A stretch of 64,000 bases of DNA, taken from assembly GCF_005406125.1 (NCBI RefSeq), contig NZ_BIXZ01000003.1, forward strand, positions 186,001 to 250,000, written 5' to 3'. This DNA is from Haloarcula mannanilytica. GTDB taxonomy: Archaea; Halobacteriota; Halobacteria; Halobacteriales; Haloarculaceae. Made by a program: the position numbers and the translations under genes. This document shows positions 63,791-64,000 of the stretch, in pieces; positions within the stretch are counted from its first letter, which is position 1; the number at the start of each line of letters is the position of its first letter. The notes under the pieces are model-generated. The model did no database searches. It was not told the DNA's origin and saw only the letters and a program-made list of their open reading frames with translations.

Positions 63791-64000
63791 TTGTGACGCT
63801 GATTCGGTGAGTATTGTAGTTTTATTCGGTGCCTAGAGATATCAGAGAGAATATAAACTTATTCTTGGTTATTTCGTAAATATTAGTGAACCCGATACAC
63901 TCATATTGGGAAATAACCGGCAGATGTGCACACAAAGGGAATAAGGAACTTACTAATTTCGATTTGGACACCTCTTATTCGGTAACTATACAGTTTAGAG

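Overview
The window reads as haloarchaeal DNA. It is GC-rich, its proteins are strongly acidic, secreted proteins carry Tat-type (double arginine) lipoprotein signals, many starts sit about 28 bases behind a TATA box with no ribosome-binding site, and LonB, archaeal NadM and Brp/Blh are present. A Haloarcula-like member of the Haloarculaceae is my best guess, not proven. I found no rRNA, tRNA or CRISPR array.

Layout. Positions 1-18,800 are mostly core genome: a GDPD tail, a cysteine-less MGMT homologue, a CPBP protease abutting LonB, NadM overlapping a SAM hydrolase-like gene, an iron-box-controlled halocyanin-type lipoprotein, an APC permease, an endonuclease III, two aldo/keto reductases, DsbB, a purine phosphoribosyltransferase, a phytoene desaturase divergent from Brp/Blh, and a CNNM/CorC-type protein. 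Two copies of a structured inverted repeat lie at 112-372 and 10,673-10,951. Positions 18,900-26,500 form an AT-richer accessory island: a PIN toxin-antitoxin pair between direct repeats, a broken gene, an unfamiliar two-gene unit (possible TIM-barrel protein plus a DsbA-fold protein whose CxxC has become SxxS), an IS5-type element and small membrane proteins. Positions 25,457-31,733 hold an RND/MMPL exporter with a COG1361-type partner between two TetR regulators.

Positions 32,302-42,628 look like one catabolic locus: an enolase-superfamily enzyme, two Gfo/Idh/MocA oxidoreductases, an IclR regulator, an NMT1/TauA-type ABC importer and an ACMSD-like amidohydrolase. Positions 42,706-44,116 hold a ParA ATPase, a probable ribbon-helix-helix partner, and a pentamer (AACGA) repeated on a 9-base period both upstream of parA and inside the partner gene; this looks like a centromere/operator and is the most distinctive feature here. 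Positions 44,350-48,602 are an iron-regulated unit: an HTH regulator and a FecBCD-type importer, each start preceded by a TTAGG-N4-CCTAA palindrome that also precedes the halocyanin-like gene. An IS200/IS605 element with intact TnpA and TnpB follows.

Positions 50,631-62,432 look like a plant or algal rhamnoside utilisation locus: a GH140/DUF4038-like hydrolase, a GH78 alpha-L-rhamnosidase, a MalK-type ATPase, MalF/MalG-type permeases, a solute-binding lipoprotein and two YesL/DUF624-like membrane proteins. The last 1.5 kb is AT-rich, with a decayed ISH3-type transposase start and no confident gene.
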